Source: Venturia oleaginea (Eukaryota > Ascomycota > Dothideomycetes > Venturiales > Venturiaceae). From it: DNA of 64,000 bases. Positions 10,861 through 23,700 of the stretch are shown piece by piece (position 1 is the first letter of the stretch; each line of letters begins with the position of its first letter). The stretch covers positions 1,488,001-1,552,000 of the forward strand of contig JABMLP010000010.1 in NCBI GenBank assembly GCA_013176395.1. The letters are read 5' to 3'. Under the pieces are notes generated by a model. That model was not told where the DNA came from. It saw nothing but the letters and a program-made list of their open reading frames with translations, and did not search any database. The position numbers and the translations under genes were made by a program.

Positions 10861-11789
10861 ACACGCCTGCATCAGCGATATCTCTGTCGTTCTGAGCGAG
10901 TTGCTTTCGCGTGGATTTTGCTCTCGACCAACTTGGGCCGTTGTCATTGTGGTAATTTGGAGCGTGTGATATAGGAAACGGCCTCATGAAAACGATAATG
11001 CAGATTATTTGATCATCCAATCTGCCGCCCTCAAACATGGTCTCTACGTAGTGGTTGACGATCTGTGACAGTAGGAAGAGCAGGGGCAGATACCTCAATT
11101 GTGACTATCTCCTTGCCTCAAGTCCTCGTATCATCGATTAATACCATATGCAAGTCATAACTGCTCCTATCTAATTCATGATGTCTAATTGATATCTATC
11201 TTGCTAGATTTTTGGCAGTTCATTCTTTCTTTCCCTGGTGTTGGGAGATTTTCCGATATCGATTATTTGCCTCATATATATTCGTCCTTCGAAATCTAGA
11301 GAAATGGAAAGAAGGCTTGAATTCGCGGAATACCTGTGCTAACACACCTCCATGGCGTCCAAAAACATCCAACCCTTCCCACTCAATGTATGAGCACCTT
11401 TGGCCTCCGCGCGCCTACCCTCCGCCTCGCAACTATACTCTTTCCCCCCAAGTTCAACGGTTCCAATCACAATCTCCAACTACTCAGTTCTTGCTCAAAA
11501 TTTTCCGAAAGTCGACAGCGGAAGAACAGATTCCCTCAAACATTTCTTTTGCTATTCCAATTTCTACACATAAGAGCTTTGACTCAACACCAGATACATC
11601 CCTTAGCTTTCACCTCTTCCCTTCTAGCCACTACACTTTCTCGTATCATGGCTTCCAACTACATGATCCAATTGATACTTCCATATTCGACTCGTCCTGG
11701 GAAATAAAAAGTCAGCAATCGTCCAGCCCCTCTCCATCTCAGTGTCGACATCGATCTATCCCCAATGAAAAACAAATGAGATCAGTCAC

Positions 11790-12178
11790 TAAGGGCTCGT
11801 ACGAGTTCTTGGATGGAATGGCCAGAATGCGGTTTTCAGCCAATCAGGCCAAGATAAGCCTGCGGTACAGGTTAGATTGATTGAAAAAGAGGATATACTC
11901 AAAAATCCCCTCTTGATTGAAATGGTTGAACTCAGCGCGGCTATTCGAATCTAGCCAATCAGAAGTGTAGATTAGCCGTTCAATCCAACCATTTGAGCCC
12001 AGCCAAAAATCGGCATTTTAATCTTGCTTGGCCGCCACGTAGCTGCAAACCACGCAGGAATTTTAAGATCTTTCGTGCACCTTGATCTTAGTTGCATTGA
12101 CTGACTTTAAGCGCCAAAAAATTAATACATTTTAAAACCTAGCCAATCCTTCCCAGAACTCGCACATGCCCTGAGGGG
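11790..12178. repeat. MITE copy A (same family as 55550-55928)
   Basis: Imperfect terminal inverted repeats of about 34 bp: the left end reads AGGGCTCGTACGAGTTCTTG from about 11792, and the right end is its approximate reverse complement (ending near 12175). The interior is non-coding and aligns with the copy at 55.6 kb: shared blocks are GCCGATTTT-GGCTGGG, CTGATTGGCTA and TAAGCGCCA followed by CCAATCC. No transposase frame. Target duplication not identified. Boundaries are approximate to a few bases. Confidence 0.8.
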
Positions 12179-12577
12179 CTTCGTGCGAACCAAACTCATA
12201 CACATATCTGTCAAGTCAATACCCTTTCACTTTTATGCTACATATTTTTCGAATAATATGTGCGAATTCTTCAATATCAAGAGGCTGTCGTCAAATCGAA
12301 CTTCAATTGCGGTCTAGACATGTCTACACCCTCGGCATCCCACGTCCTATTCCCACGTCCTGCTCCCACGCTCATCTCCAATTACCCACCCATCATAGTC
12401 TGTACTACAACAACCATAATAGTATACCAAGAGTAAAGGACAGCCCACCTCACCCTTATCAAAGACGAAAAAAAAGGGAAGAAAAATCAAACACTACATA
12501 CAGAAAGACTCCGGCCAAAGGACATAAGAGAGAGGGCAAAAAGATATCGAAACAGCGTTAAACGCTGGCGCTGAGTG

Positions 12578-12669
12578 AGCCCAACGCGAGGGTCGAACTC
12601 GCAACCTTGAGATGACAGCTTGACAGCTATAAGAGTCTCACGCTCTACCGATTCTGAGAGGTGTTAATG
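12578..12669 (-). tRNA. Degenerate tRNA-Lys(CTT) with a short intron, probable pseudogene
   Basis: Read leftwards, the D-arm (CTCAGAATCGGTAGAGC), anticodon stem (TGAGA/TCTCA) with anticodon CTT, T-arm (GCGAG-TTCGACC-CTCGC) and 3' acceptor half (GTTGGGC plus discriminator T) are present. A 16-nt intron sits after base 37. The 5' acceptor half does not pair: the seven bases before the D-arm are not GCCCAAC, and the first D-stem base is also lost. The gene therefore looks truncated or decayed at its 5' end and is probably not functional, although the internal A- and B-box regions remain. Confidence 0.6.
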
Positions 12670-14786
12670 GGAATATGCCAAACTGTAGAATTGGCTGAGA
12701 ACTTACGAGCTAGCCGGGCATGATTTGTCTAGTTGAGGAGGGTTTGTAAGCGGTTTGGTATAGAAAGATGTTGTGCGAGGAGCGATATCGATAGGAGCGC
12801 TCGGATGGCGAGTTTGCGGCGACAATTCCGAAATTATCGTCCGTTCTAAGTATTGGTACATTGGGAGGAAGGAACATAGAGGTGCGTGCGGTCTGTGCTG
12901 TAATCGTATCACAAAGGCGACGAAGGCAAACGTGTGTGTCAATCTTGAAGTTTGATGAATTTTCACCTAGGTACCATATGATTACCAGGTGACCTGTTCT
13001 CGGGGTCTCAGTACTATGGCTTTCAAGTGAAGGAAAAGTGCTAGAGGATTTCATGGTAAGACTGTCAGGAGAATTTGTAAGACTTGATTTTTTTTGTTCA
13101 GCGAATAGGTATCGCACAAAGATATGAAGCGTGATACATAGTAAATTGTTTGGAGATGTAGGAAAAGAAGAAACTCAACCAAAGGTATAGGACTCTCAAG
13201 ACTGTCCTCGTCTCTGCATTCGTGACTCTTGATGGAAATCTGAAACCAACTTTTGGCATTGATTCGTGAGTCTGAACTTTGATGACCGAGTGGGCCATGG
13301 CTCCAGCAGGAGGAAAGGGTAGTTCCTCGGGGGATGCTTGAGTATGCTCAAATTTGGATTTGACCAGAAGTAAGTTCTAAATATACTTGAAGATCCGATA
13401 AATATCGGAAGATATACATTTCCTTGAACATTGTTGACCAATCATTGGGTCTGGCCGCGATCCACCAGGCAGAGCGAAGATCATTCATGACAAAGCTCTC
13501 CTTGTCTATTGACACTGAGTGGAACTCTCGGGTTTTTTGCGGCTTTTATGCACTGTTGCACTGTTCGTCCAGAGGATTGGGTGGTGGCGTTCGCAGTAGA
13601 CCTGATGTTTTGTGAACGAGATGGGTCTCTCAGCTGAGGCAGGCGGGTCTTTAAGCTGAGATGCGATCCAGAAGCAGCGATGGTGGAATTGTATACAAGG
13701 ACGGGAGGCTAAGTGAATAGCCGAACTACTATGTCACTGTTCCCTTGAGTGTGGTTGAACAGATCCATCACGTGCATTTCAATTTCAATTCGTAGCGCAC
13801 CTGAAATAGACAGTGTTACTGTAACACTATTCTCCCTCGTGTCGGGGTATGATGACGGACCTGCAAGGTTCTTGGAGGCACAGCGTAGAAATATTGCATC
13901 GAAGCGGGCTTGGTGGACTCTGCCGTTGCCTTCTTCGGGAAGCTCTGCAGTCTGGAATATTCTGGTAGAATGGGCCAGACGGGAGATGCGCATGGAAATT
14001 GAAATCTCCATAGATGATGAGTATCGTGCTTGGGTATTCACGCCGAGTCGTGGATTGATCCTGGAATCCGGCCATCTCCTTGCGGTCAGGGAAGAGCTAC
14101 CGTCTCGGAGGGCTGAAGGATACAAACGTCTAGTGTATGCAGGCTCAGCCGATGGTTCTGGAGTGCGGTGAGACTAGAGTAGAGAAGGTTCGCTAACGAT
14201 TCGGATTAGGAATTCAACTCGCGCTTCTGCAGGAGGACTCCACAAAGGGCACGAAGTACTCGGCATTGAATCAGGAGTTCGCATGATTCGTACGCATGTA
14301 AGAAATGATGGAAGAGATGAAAATTTGGTACTTGGGACGGTTCTTCACCGAATTTCATCTGTAGTAAGGCTGCATCAGAAGATATTGTTTTCGATTGCAG
14401 GCTCCTGGCCTCGGATGCGGAGACAGCTCTGGAGTCAGCAGATCAAATGGCGACAGAGTGGCCACCGAATCAAGTGAGCCTCGCCTGATGGAATCGCTGG
14501 GGCTGAAAGCATCGTACGCCCGCCATGCGCGTCTAGGATAGTTTTGCCGTAGAGGCGGGTTGATGGGACCAAGGTTCGTCTTTCCACACCGACCTTCTAT
14601 TACGAGTGCAGCGGCAGTGTCATGTAGGTAGGGTCACCACCTGGCTACTTACGTGATGTGTTGTATATGGGCCCTTGTTTCCTTAAAGTGCTCAAATTCA
14701 AACGTTATTCACGTCGATGCGCCTTCTCAACTTGGACAAAGGGTGTGATATAGAAGAGGAAGCAGACAGTTCCACTGTCGCAGAGC

Positions 14787-15622
14787 ATGAATACGGCTGA
14801 TATTGAGATGGATTATTTCAGCATTAAACGCCGCCGGAGAGGCTCAATTGATGAGGATGAAGAGAGACAATTGGACGAATACTTCAGTTCTTACATACCA
14901 CTTTCTAACCGTACGTTGAGTAGCAACGTCTGTAACGAAGCACGTCACTAAAGCCTTCTATAGTACCCACACCACCGTTGTCTTCCATTTCTTCACCTAT
15001 CATGGGCCTCAAGACACCCGCTCCTGGCACCTCACGTCTCTCAGGTACGTTGTCAACTCAGAGTCAACTATCTCGCATCGAACTGACATATCGACAAGCA
15101 GCAAGCACTCTCCTTTGCAGACTGGTACCGCAACACCAACGGGCAAAGGCAGACTCGGACGAAATCATAGCATTTATCACCCGGGCGAACCTTGATCCCA
15201 ACACGGTCGCTCTCGCAGCATGCATTCTCGATAGCTTGAGCTCTTCTTTTGTCCGTAGCTGGCGAAAAGCCTGTGAAAAGGCGCGTTCGCCAGAGATTCC
15301 AACCTTCCGATCCGATCCACTGAAGCCGGAGCTCATTGTCCTAGGAGCATTTGCAGTTGCCCACTCGTACCTTCACGATACATCTGGCGAGCCGAAGTGG
15401 TGGGGCAAGATAGTAGCGAAGGAGACATTGGAGCCTCGCGATATTTCTGCTACTACGAATTGTATTCTCCAGGACATCGATTACGGTTTGATGAGCTTCA
15501 CGATCGAAGATTTGGAGGAGAAGAAGCAGGAGATGTTCGGGAAGGGAGAGGGAGGAGTTCGAATTGGAAAGGCAGTCCTGAACGAGGGACAGTTGACGCC
15601 TGCCGAGTCACCTTTGTGGTGA
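14787..15622 (+). CDS. Cyclin-fold-like protein (tentative)
   Basis: Exons are 14787-14910, 14964-15044 and 15102-15622. The first intron is required to reach an ATG. The second (57 nt, GTACGT donor, CTGAC branch, GCAG acceptor) is a multiple of three and could be retained, adding 19 residues. The spliced product is 241 residues. The Lys/Arg-rich start (SIKRRRRGS) could be a nuclear signal. From about residue 70, helices such as STLLCRLVPQHQ, VALAACILDSLSSSF and LKPELIVLGAFAVAHSYL, a Trp, and a last TTNCILQDIDYGLMSF resemble the N-terminal cyclin box of PCL-type cyclins, including the position of the KFLDD-like helix. The resemblance is structural rather than a clear signature, so the function is inferred and could be wrong. 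Confidence 0.6.
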
Positions 15623-16574
15623 TTGGGGCCTGTGGATTTAATGATGAGCATTTTCGGGGCTTTAGTTTTGTTATTTTGTACGCGATGATACCCCAGAGCA
15701 AGGTCCAAGCCTTTTCGGAGGAGTCTGCAGTGTACCAGTATTTCTTTAGACAATCTCACTCTATGATTGTGTGCAGCTTCTCCTCCATCGTGGGGCTGTC
15801 GTGATGAAAGACGAAGTAGGGTTGGACTCTACAGGACTTAGATCCTGTTCAAGAACCTCGAGTAGTTGCCATCAAATGAGAATGTCGATTCCTGGTGACA
15901 GTGGCGAGTCCAGTATGAGTATTGCCAGGAGTTGATCAACATGGTTGTTGTTTGACCCTGTCATATAAAAGTTATTGTCACTGGACGGCATCCCGCCACC
16001 CCCGTTCCAAGCTTGGAGGACGCGATTCGTAAACAGTCCACAATAATATAGCCGCCGCGATCCCTGTCTATGCAAGGTATTTAATAAGCTGGGAGCTTGC
16101 CCTTTGTCGATAAGGTTGCGCGACTCGCGCCTTTGGACATCACTCCACCAGGAAACTCGTTGGTTCGGACGGCTTCAGACACGCCGCGAGTACACTCGAA
16201 ATGGCCATTAGCAGAACAGACGCGTGAAATGAACAATGTTGCCTGACCCCGACCCCGACCCCGACCTCTGCTCATGCTAACCATGGCCTGTTCAATCAAT
16301 GTCGTGGCCTGTACACTTCTAAGTAGTGACGCGATAGCTTTGTTCCCCGCACTCAGCATGCAGGTAGGTGCCAGGCGGGGACTAGCAGTTCAGTTGTACC
16401 TCAACAGTGCCGTTCCCGTTCGCTCGATAACATCTTCTCCCCCATCCTCTTCCTTCAACATAACCTCAAACTCCGATCCCTTTCTTCTCGAGCGGGCCGA
16501 AGAGAGTGATATCTTGTTCCGCCAATTGCTTTCTTCAGTCGTACTGATCTAGCCCTCCCCACCACGCCACCAAC
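15623..16574. other. Intergenic, upstream of glycogen phosphorylase
   Basis: No gene is seen. A short GACCCC hexamer repeat (about 3.5 units) sits at 16244-16266. The last 150 bp are C/T-rich, like many fungal 5' leaders. Confidence 0.45.
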
Positions 16575-19500
16575 ATGGCTTCCGGAGCTCCAACGGAGCG
16601 TCCCCTCCCTGAGAGAAGACCTTCAATGGCTAGGGAGCGCAAGCCTTCAATGAGCGCACCCCTTTCAGAGCTTCAGGGACCTGTAGGACCTGGCTTCACC
16701 AGACCTAAGCACAAGAGAACCGTCACAGGCTTTAGTCCTGCCGAGATCAAAGCTGTGGAAGCTTCGATTCCAGAGCCGCAGAGAGCTGCGTCAGTATTAT
16801 TTCAACCCCATGCAGGCCAATCGCTAATTTTGGTGTTACAGATGGAAGAACTACGTAGGCACAACACTTGCTGCTTTTCCTCACCGCCACTAATTTTGTA
16901 CCATAGGCTCCCAAGCCTTTCGACACCCCAGAAGAATTCGAGGTACGTCCTTCCACTACGAGCTTACAATCGCGACAACACTGAGAGATGATTGCAGAAA
17001 GATACCATTCGACACATCGAAACAACTCTGGCACGGTCCATGTACAATTGTGACGAGAAGTAAGACAAAGGCATCATGCAACTAGACGTCCATACACTGA
17101 TTGAGACAGTGCTGTCTATGCTGGGACTGCTCTCGCGTTCAGAGATCGTTTAGTTATCGACTGGAACAAGACTCAGCAAAACCAGACGTTTTCTGACCAA
17201 AAGAGGATCTACTGTGAGTTCTGAAAGGTTGATTATCGCCTGCCTAGATCTAATTGAAATTAGACCTATCTTTGGAATTTTTGATGGGAAGAGCACTAGA
17301 CAACGCCATGTTGAACGTGAAGCAGAAAGACACAGCCACAAGTAAGTCGAAATCGTGGACTAGCCTATTTCATAAATGCTAACCATATATTCAGAGGGTC
17401 TCGCCGAGCTTGGCTTTCGCATGGAGGATATCGTCCAGCAAGAGCATGATGCTGCTTTGGGCAATGGTGGTCTTGGCCGACTTGCTGCGTGCTTTCTAGA
17501 TAGCATGGCGTCTCTCAACTACCCAGCCTGGGGTTACGGATTACGATACCGATATGGTATCTTCAAGCAGGAGATCGTGGATGGCTACCAAGTCGAAGTT
17601 CCCGATTACTGGCTCGACTTCAACCCCTGGGAGTTTCCACGTCACGATATCACTGTGGATATCCAATTCTTCGGAACTGTCAATCGCTGGCAGTGAGTAC
17701 ATGTCGAGACATGTAGCTATCAAATTACTAAAAAATAATAGGGACGAGAATGGAAAGATCAACAATTCATGGGAAGGTGGCGAGGTTGTGCAGGCGGTTG
17801 CATACGATTTCCCAGTTCCAGGTTATGCCACAGCAACAACCAACAATCTGCGTCTTTGGGGTAGCAAAGCTGCGAGCGGCGAGTTTGACTTCCAGAAATT
17901 CAACTCTGGCGAGTATGAGAGCTCCGTTGCTGATCAGCAACGAGCCGAGACGATCTCTGCAGTTCTGTATCCCAACGACAACTTAGACCGTGGCAAAGAA
18001 CTTCGTTTAAAGCAACAGTACTTCTGGTGTGCTGCATCCTTGTTCGACATTGTTCGTCGCTTTAAGAAAACCAAACGTGCTTGGAAGGACTTCCCCAGTC
18101 AAGTCGCCATCCAGTTGAACGACACGCATCCCACGCTCGCTATTCCGGAGCTGATGCGCATCTTGCTCGATCTTGAAGGTCTTGACTGGGACGAAGCGTG
18201 GAGCATTGTCCACAAGACATTCGGCTACACCAACCACACTGTTCTCCCAGAGGCGTTGGAGAAATGGTCCGTTCCGCTCGTACAGCACCTACTTCCTCGC
18301 CATCTTCAGATTATCTACGAGATCAATCTTCAGTTCTTGCAATACGTTGAACGCAACTTCCCGAAAGAGAGAGACATGCTTGGTCGTGTTTCTATCATTG
18401 AGGAATCGCAACCAAAGATGGTCCGCATGGCTTACCTTGCCGTTATTGGCTCACACAAGGTGAACGGCGTTGCTGAACTGCACTCCGACCTCATCAAGAC
18501 CACTATCTTCAAGGACTTCGTCAAGATCTACGGGCCAGACAAGTTCACCAACGTCACCAACGGTATCACCCCTCGACGATGGCTCCACCAGGCCAATCCC
18601 CGATTGTCGGAGCTGATCGCATCCAAGTTGGGTGGTCATGACTTCCTCAAGGACCTAACACTCCTTCACAAGCTTGAAGCATTTGTTGACGACAAAGACT
18701 TCCGCAAGGAATGGCAAGAGATCAAGTATGCCAACAAGGTACGCCTGGCCAAGCACATCAAGGAGACCACCGGCCACAGCGTGAACCCAGCAGCGTTGTT
18801 CGATATTCAAGTCAAGCGCATACACGAGTACAAGCGACAACAGATGAACATCTTCGGTGTCATACACCGCTACCTTGCGATCAAAGCTATGGACGCTGAG
18901 GAACGCAAGAAGCTAGCACCACGAGTTTCCATCTTTGGTGGCAAAGCAGCTCCAGGCTACTGGATGGCGAAGACTGTGATCCACTTGATCAACAAGGTTG
19001 GAGATGTGGTCAACAACGATAAAGATGTTGGGGATTTGCTCAAGGTCATCTTTATCGAAGATTACAATGTCAGCAAGGCCGAAATCATCTGCCCCGCATC
19101 CGACATCAGCGAGCATATCTCAACTGCCGGCACTGAAGCAAGTGGCACCAGCAACATGAAGTTCGTTCTCAACGGCGGTCTCATTATTGGAACTTGCGAC
19201 GGCGCTAATGTAAGCCAACCTAAAACCTGTTGAACAACTTAAATCACTGATTACCCTTTCAGATTGAAATTACTCGCGAGATTGGCGAAAATAACATCTT
19301 CCTTTTCGGCAACCTTACCGAAGATGTTGAGGATCTCCGTCATGGCCACGTCTATGGAAAATACCAACTGGATGAGGGCTTGGCGAAGGTGTTCGACGCC
19401 ATTGAGAAAGGCACGTTTGGAGATGCTGGCCAATTTTCAGCGTTGATTAATGGTATCGTGGAACATGGCGATTACTACTTGGTGTCGGACGACTTCAACA

Positions 19501-19697
19501 GCTACTGTAAGACGCACGATCTCATCGACGAGGCGTACAAGAACCAGGAGGAGTGGATCACAAAGTGCATCACCAGCGTGTCGAGGATGGGCTTCTTCTC
19601 CAGTGATCGGTGCATTGATGAGTATGCCGAAGCGATATGGAACATTGAGCCTCTTGATCCGACAAAGGCGGGGAGTAATGGAGCGACTGGGTATTAG
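16575..19697 (+). CDS. gph1: Glycogen phosphorylase
   Basis: Nine exons: 16575-16789, 16842-16854, 16907-16942, 16998-17059, 17110-17213, 17264-17341, 17395-17692, 17742-19209, 19263-19697; 902 residues, normal for fungi. It releases glucose-1-phosphate from glycogen using pyridoxal phosphate. Family signatures run in order: [74 protein letters not shown], and the PLP site [10 protein letters not shown] with the Schiff-base lysine at about residue 742. The N-terminus ([11 protein letters not shown]) is Ser/Arg-rich, as expected for the phosphorylated regulatory tail. The splice frame is fixed by conserved text across each junction (for example RAA-WKNY-APKPF). Exon 2 is only 13 nt. Introns are crowded in the first fifth of the gene; the catalytic half is one long exon. 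Confidence 0.96.
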
Positions 19698-20334
19698 ATC
19701 ATAGACACAGAGCTGATTCGGGCGGGATTACTTAAAGTCGAGAGGGTAGCGACTCCTAGATTGAGAAGAATTATGACTATTCCGGCCCTCATTCGATGGT
19801 CTACCACGGATCACCATAAATGTCCCGGTCAACAGTCGAGTTTTCTCATAGCTGCTGCGTCAAGATGACCACGGTGATAAAATGTCGCCCAGAATATCAT
19901 GTGAGCAACTCGATTGTGGTTACCTGATGCCAACGCGATATACCAAGACTCAAATATGACCCGTCCTGGAAATCCTCGTTCACGGTCAAACTTGGATCCC
20001 GTCGTGACTATCGTGTTCGTAGATGAACTTATTCGCGGGGTACTTTTTCGGCGGCCCATGATCCGCACGAACACAAAACACTTCAACACACAAAATCAAT
20101 TCTTTGTTCTTGTTCAACATATTCGCCACCAACGCTGAGACGATAGCAACATAAGAGTGAATGTCTTTCGCTCCCCCGAAATTTCGACCATCCAAAATCC
20201 CCCCAACTCCGCTGCCCAATATTACCTAACCTGGCCGACGACACCCATAAACAACCGGACATCTCACCATCTCCAACATACACACACAAACCACACTACA
20301 GTCTTTCAAAACTTCAAATACCCCAACCGTCCCA
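19698..20334. other. Intergenic, upstream of eIF5B
   Basis: No gene is seen. The last 150 bp before the eIF5B ATG are A/C-rich with repeated CCA/ACA tracts, which suits a 5' leader. Confidence 0.45.
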
Positions 20335-23300
20335 ATGGCGCCTAAAAAGAAGGGTGGCAAGAAAGCTCAAGATGATTGGGAAGCAGATCTCGGCGAAGAC
20401 CCCACAGCCCAGGCAGAAACAGTGACAAAGGAAGACGATGCCGCCGAGGAAGGCGAGACAATGGGTGGAGGTTTGATGGCAATGCTCAAGAAGAACCGTG
20501 GAAAGAAAGCCAAGAAGGGAAAACCCATTGAAGATTTTGTCGATGGAGAAGACCCCTCACTCGATGGCGCAGATGCAGAACCCATTACAGCAAAAGCTCC
20601 GGTGGAAGCAACATTTGACGACGAAGAGGACATATATTCTGGTCCTATCAAGAAGGCAAACAATGCTAGAGCTGGCAAGACCGATGAGCCCAAGGAGGAC
20701 GACGAGGAGCGCGATGCTTCTGGCAGAGTAATGACTAAGAAGGAAAAGGAAAAGGCAAAGAAGGAACGGGAAAAGCAGCGGAAAAAGGAACAGGTACGTT
20801 TAATTCTGTTGTATTCTTTTCAGTCATCCCGAACTAATCACTGTGAACTCAGGCTGCTAAGAAGAAGACCACTGCTCCAGCACCAGCTGCTACAAAGGCA
20901 GAACAAACCAAAGCAACTCCGGAAATCAAGGAAGATGTCAAACCCGCCGCAGCTGAGGCTCCCGCAGCTGGAGGTAAGAAGAAGAAGATCAACCCTGCAT
21001 TGCTAGCTCTTCAGAAGAAGCAGGAGGAATTTAGGAAGCGAGAAGAGGAGGCCGCCCGCATTGCGGCAGAGGAAAAAGCGAGAATTGAAGAGTTGGAGCG
21101 CATGGATGAAGAGGAGAAAAAGCGACGAGAGGATGAGAGGGCTGCGAAGAAGCTCAAGGAGAAGCAGAAGATTGCCGAACAAAAGAAAGCAGGCACCTAC
21201 AAGACCAAGGCCCAAAAGGAAGCTGAAGCTCGCGCGAAGGAACGACTGCAGCAGATGATGGATGCAGGCGGCGTCGTCGTTGAAGGCAAAGACGAACCCG
21301 AGAAGGCTGAGAAGACCGAAAAGGCAAAACCAAAGTACGCCAAGAAGAAGGGCGGAAAGACTGCGAAAGAAACCCAATTGGAGCAACAAGAAGCCGAGCT
21401 GGTAGAGGCGAGGGAGAGGATGGAACAATTGAGAATAGCCGAAGAGGCAGCAAAGGCTAAAGCTGATGCGGAAGCAGTACGCCTCCAGGCTGAAGCTGCG
21501 AAGGCAGAAGAAAGCGACGAACTCGAAGATTGGGAAGCTGAAGCAGCTAAACTTGACGCCCCTCCGCCGCCAAAGGTTGCTCCTACGGCAACGACAAAGC
21601 CTGCCGCAAAGCCAACGACGAACGGAAAGCCAGTGCCAGCATCAGCGTCTACCGCTCCACCAGACGATTCACAGCCTACAACAAACGGGCGAAGACGATC
21701 CATCATCGAATCTTCCTCGTCAGAAGAAGACTCCTCAGACGATGAGGAAGAGACTACAGTAACTAAGAAAGCGATCGCCGAGCGCAAAGCTCTTGCAGCT
21801 GAGCGCCGTAAGCAAAATCACGAGGCTGCTTTGGCAGCTAGATCAAAGGAGGATCTTCGATCGCCTATTTGCTGTATTCTTGGTCACGTCGATACTGGAA
21901 AGACTAAGTTGCTTGACAAGATCCGTCAAACCAACGTTCAGGAAGGTGAAGCCGGAGGTATCACTCAACAAATTGGTGCCACCTACTTCCCTGTTGAAGC
22001 ATTACAGAAGAAGACTGCAGTCATCAACACCGATGGAGCTTTCAAGTTTAATGTTCCTGGTCTCCTCGTCATCGACACACCCGGTCACGAGTCTTTCAGC
22101 AATCTGCGATCTCGAGGTTCTTCTCTATGTAACATTGCCATTCTGGTTGTCGATATCATGCATGGTCTCGAGCCTCAAACTTTAGAGTCCATGAAGCTGC
22201 TTCGCGACCGCAAGACACCTTTCATTGTCGCGTTGAACAAAATCGATCGATTGTTCGGCTGGAAGAAGATTGATAACAATGGTTTTAGAGAAAGTTTGGA
22301 CATGCAAAACAAGGGCTGTCAGGGAGAGTTCAAGGATCGTTTGGAGAAGACCAAGTTGGAATTTGCCGAGAAGGGTTTCAACGCTGAGCTCTTCTACGAG
22401 AACAAGAACATGGCACGATACGTATCGCTCGTCCCAACTTCCGCGCATACTGGAGAAGGCATCCCCGACATGTTGAAGCTCCTTGTTCAGCTCACTCAAG
22501 AACGCATGACGAATTCGCTCATGTACCTCTCTGAGGTTGAGGCTACAGTACTCGAAGTCAAGGTCATCGAAGGTCTTGGTACTACCATCGATGTCATCCT
22601 GTCTAACGGTGTCCTCAAGGAAGGTGATCGAATTGTTGTTTGCGGTCTCAATGGTGCCATCACGACAAATATTCGAGCCTTGCTCACGCCGGCCGAGATG
22701 AAGGAGCTCCGAGTGAAGTCGGCTTATGTCCACAATAAGGAAGTGAAAGCAGCAATTGGTGTCAAGATCTCCGCTGATGGCCTTGACAGTGCCATTGCTG
22801 GATCTCGTCTTCTCGTCGTTGGACCTGATGACGACGAAGAGGATTTAGAAGATGAGATCATGGGTGATCTCGAGAACCTTCTCACCCGTGTCTCGAAGAG
22901 TGGTAAGGGTGTGAGTGTGCAAGCATCCACTCTCGGTTCCCTCGAAGCATTGCTCGAATTCTTGAAGGTCTCGAAAATTCCTGTCGCCAACATTGGTATC
23001 GGCCCAGTCTACAAGCGAGATGTCATGCAGGCTGGTGTCATGTTGGAGCGTTCGCCCGAGCATGCCATCATGCTATGCTTCGATGTCAAGGTTGACAAAG
23101 ATGCTGCTGCGTATGCCGCCGAAATAGGTGTAAAGATTTTCACAGCAGACATCATTTACCATCTGTTTGATGCTTTCAATAAACACATGGAGTTGATCAA
23201 AGAGCAGAAGAAGGAAGAGAGCAAGCTCTTAGCTGTCTTCCCTTGCGTCCTCCGACCGATTGCAGTCTTTAACAAGAAGGATCCTATTGTTGTGGGTGTG

Positions 23301-23700
23301 GATGTCATCGAAGGAGTCTTGAAAGTCCTGACACCCATCTGCGCCATCAAGGAGAACCCCGTCACCAAGCAAAAGGAAATCATCAATATGGGTAGAGTGT
23401 AAGTTTCTTCTTTATCCTAGCCTTCCTTTTGAACCTTGCGACTAAACATTGAGCAGGACTGGTATCGAACGAGAGCACAAGCAAATCCCTATTTGCAAGA
23501 AGGGTCAACCCAGTGTTGCAGTCAAGATCGAAGGACCCCACCAACCTCTTTACGGAAGACAGCTCGAAGAAAAGGATACCCTATACTCGCTCATCTCCCG
23601 AGAGAGTATCGACACTCTTAAGGAGCATTACAGATCTGATGTCTCCATGGATGAGTGGAGTTTGATCAAGAAGTTGAAACCGATGTTTGATATTTCTTGA
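20335..23700 (+). CDS. Translation initiation factor eIF5B
   Basis: Exons 20335-20793, 20853-23398 and 23457-23700 give 1082 residues. The N-terminal half (to about residue 480) is low-complexity: Lys/Glu/Asp-rich with long [14 protein letters not shown] helices and acidic Ser runs, typical of eIF5B. The GTPase domain follows with G1 GHVDTGKT (about 497), the G2 region [11 protein letters not shown]3 DTPGH (about 561) and G4 NKID (about 615), then the beta-barrel and C-terminal domains. eIF5B is the eukaryotic IF2 homologue that drives 60S joining at the start codon by GTP hydrolysis. The last exon begins within Val of [13 protein letters not shown], which fixes the splice. Internal ATG-started frames at 21000 are part of exon 2. 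It is equivalent to yeast FUN12. Confidence 0.97.

Larger units (their letters stand above)
10861..14786. other. Long gene-free stretch
   Basis: About 3.9 kb has no gene I can support. It contains the MITE at 11790-12178 and the degenerate tRNA-Lys at 12578-12669. The 222-codon rightward frame at 11212-11880 runs into the MITE and is not convincing. Opposing frames at 13709-14171 (138 and 140 codons) overlap one another with no domain. Microsatellite content is low. Confidence 0.5.

Noticed and set aside
11212..11880. 222-codon rightward open frame
   Set aside because: Its end runs through the MITE TIR, it has no domain or clear start context, and a second long frame overlaps it at 11336-11707.
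13709..14171. Two opposing frames of 138 and 140 codons
   Set aside because: They are mirror images on opposite strands; neither has a recognisable motif or splice partner.
16244..16266. GACCCC repeat that looks telomere-like
   Set aside because: Only about 3.5 units and not the fungal TTAGGG unit; a short tandem expansion is enough to explain it.
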